A DNA stretch of 64,000 nt, taken from positions 335,314 to 399,313 of the forward strand of contig NW_006500178.1 in assembly GCF_000471905.2 (NCBI RefSeq), in the 5' to 3' direction. The translations under genes were made by a program, and so were the position numbers. The notes below the pieces were generated by a model. The model worked only from the letters and a program-made list of their open reading frames with translations, was not told the DNA's origin and searched no databases. The stretch is from Amborella trichopoda (Eukaryota > Streptophyta > Magnoliopsida > Amborellales > Amborellaceae). Shown in pieces: positions 63,900 to 64,000 of the stretch; positions within the stretch are counted from its first letter, which is position 1, and each line of letters begins with the position of its first letter.

Positions 63900-64000
63900 A
63901 GAAATTTCAAGACCATTTCCTTAATCCGTAGCTTCCCTTGCACTCTGATCTATCTCTCTAATCCATAGCTTCTCTTGCAATCTGATCTCTCTCTCTCTCT
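63900..64000. repeat. partial tandem duplication and CT microsatellite
   Basis: ttaatccgtagcttcccttg ending in cactctgatct is repeated as ctaatccatagcttctcttg ending in caatctgatct, then (CT)n at the window edge. Confidence 0.7.

Overview
This is plant nuclear DNA. It is AT-rich and intron-rich, with GT-AG splice sites and several generations of nested transposons of plant type: Ty1-copia, Ty3-gypsy-derived non-autonomous LTR elements, RTE LINE, Au SINE, hAT, and Mutator-like MITEs. I infer a flowering plant with very long introns; early-diverging angiosperm or magnoliid is possible, but the window does not decide the species.

One cellular gene dominates. Twelve coding exons on the + strand, from 13776 to 61237, join in frame to about 1,299 residues of an AHK1-type hybrid histidine kinase (Arabidopsis osmosensor AHK1/ATHK1 family). 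It has an extracytosolic sensor between two membrane segments, an HK core (H, N, G1, F, G2 boxes), a middle pseudo-receiver-like region and a C-terminal receiver. The first coding exon (cytosolic N-terminus) was not found; it must lie upstream of the window or in the N gap at 12529-12616. The exons cover about 3.9 kb of a 47.5 kb span, and the introns are packed with transposons.

Layout. 1-10.8 kb: a decayed minus-strand copia element carrying an RTE LINE, a GAATC-module repeat and a non-autonomous LTR element (5-bp TSD), itself carrying a tRNA-like SINE (11-bp TSD). 11.4-12.4 kb: a PPR pseudogene, then GA repeats and the gap. 13.8-14.9 kb: first two exons. Intron at 14.9-20.6 kb: a second non-autonomous LTR element, split by a solo LTR (TSD catga) and an Au SINE (15-bp TSD). 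20.6-22.1 kb: exons 3 and 4. 22.5-27.6 kb: minus-strand copia. 27.8 kb: exon 5. 28.6-30.3 kb: solo LTR. 31.6 kb: exon 6. Intron at 31.7-47.3 kb: a DNA-transposon cluster with a complete-ended hAT (TSD atttttat), a deleted hAT encoding three BED fingers (TSD ctattagg), a TIR element with about 43-bp termini, and an older hAT wreck. 47.3-47.7 kb: exons 7 and 8. Intron at 47.7-56.9 kb: a copia fragment split by another hAT. 56.9-61.2 kb: exons 9-12. Downstream: a hAT-type MITE and a long perfect-looking hairpin.

The most unusual material is a set of dispersed repeats built from short GAATC...GATTC half-palindromes, some ending in CTATAGTT/AACTATAG inverted termini, and a parallel set built on GGATC/GATCC. 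I do not recognise either as a described family.
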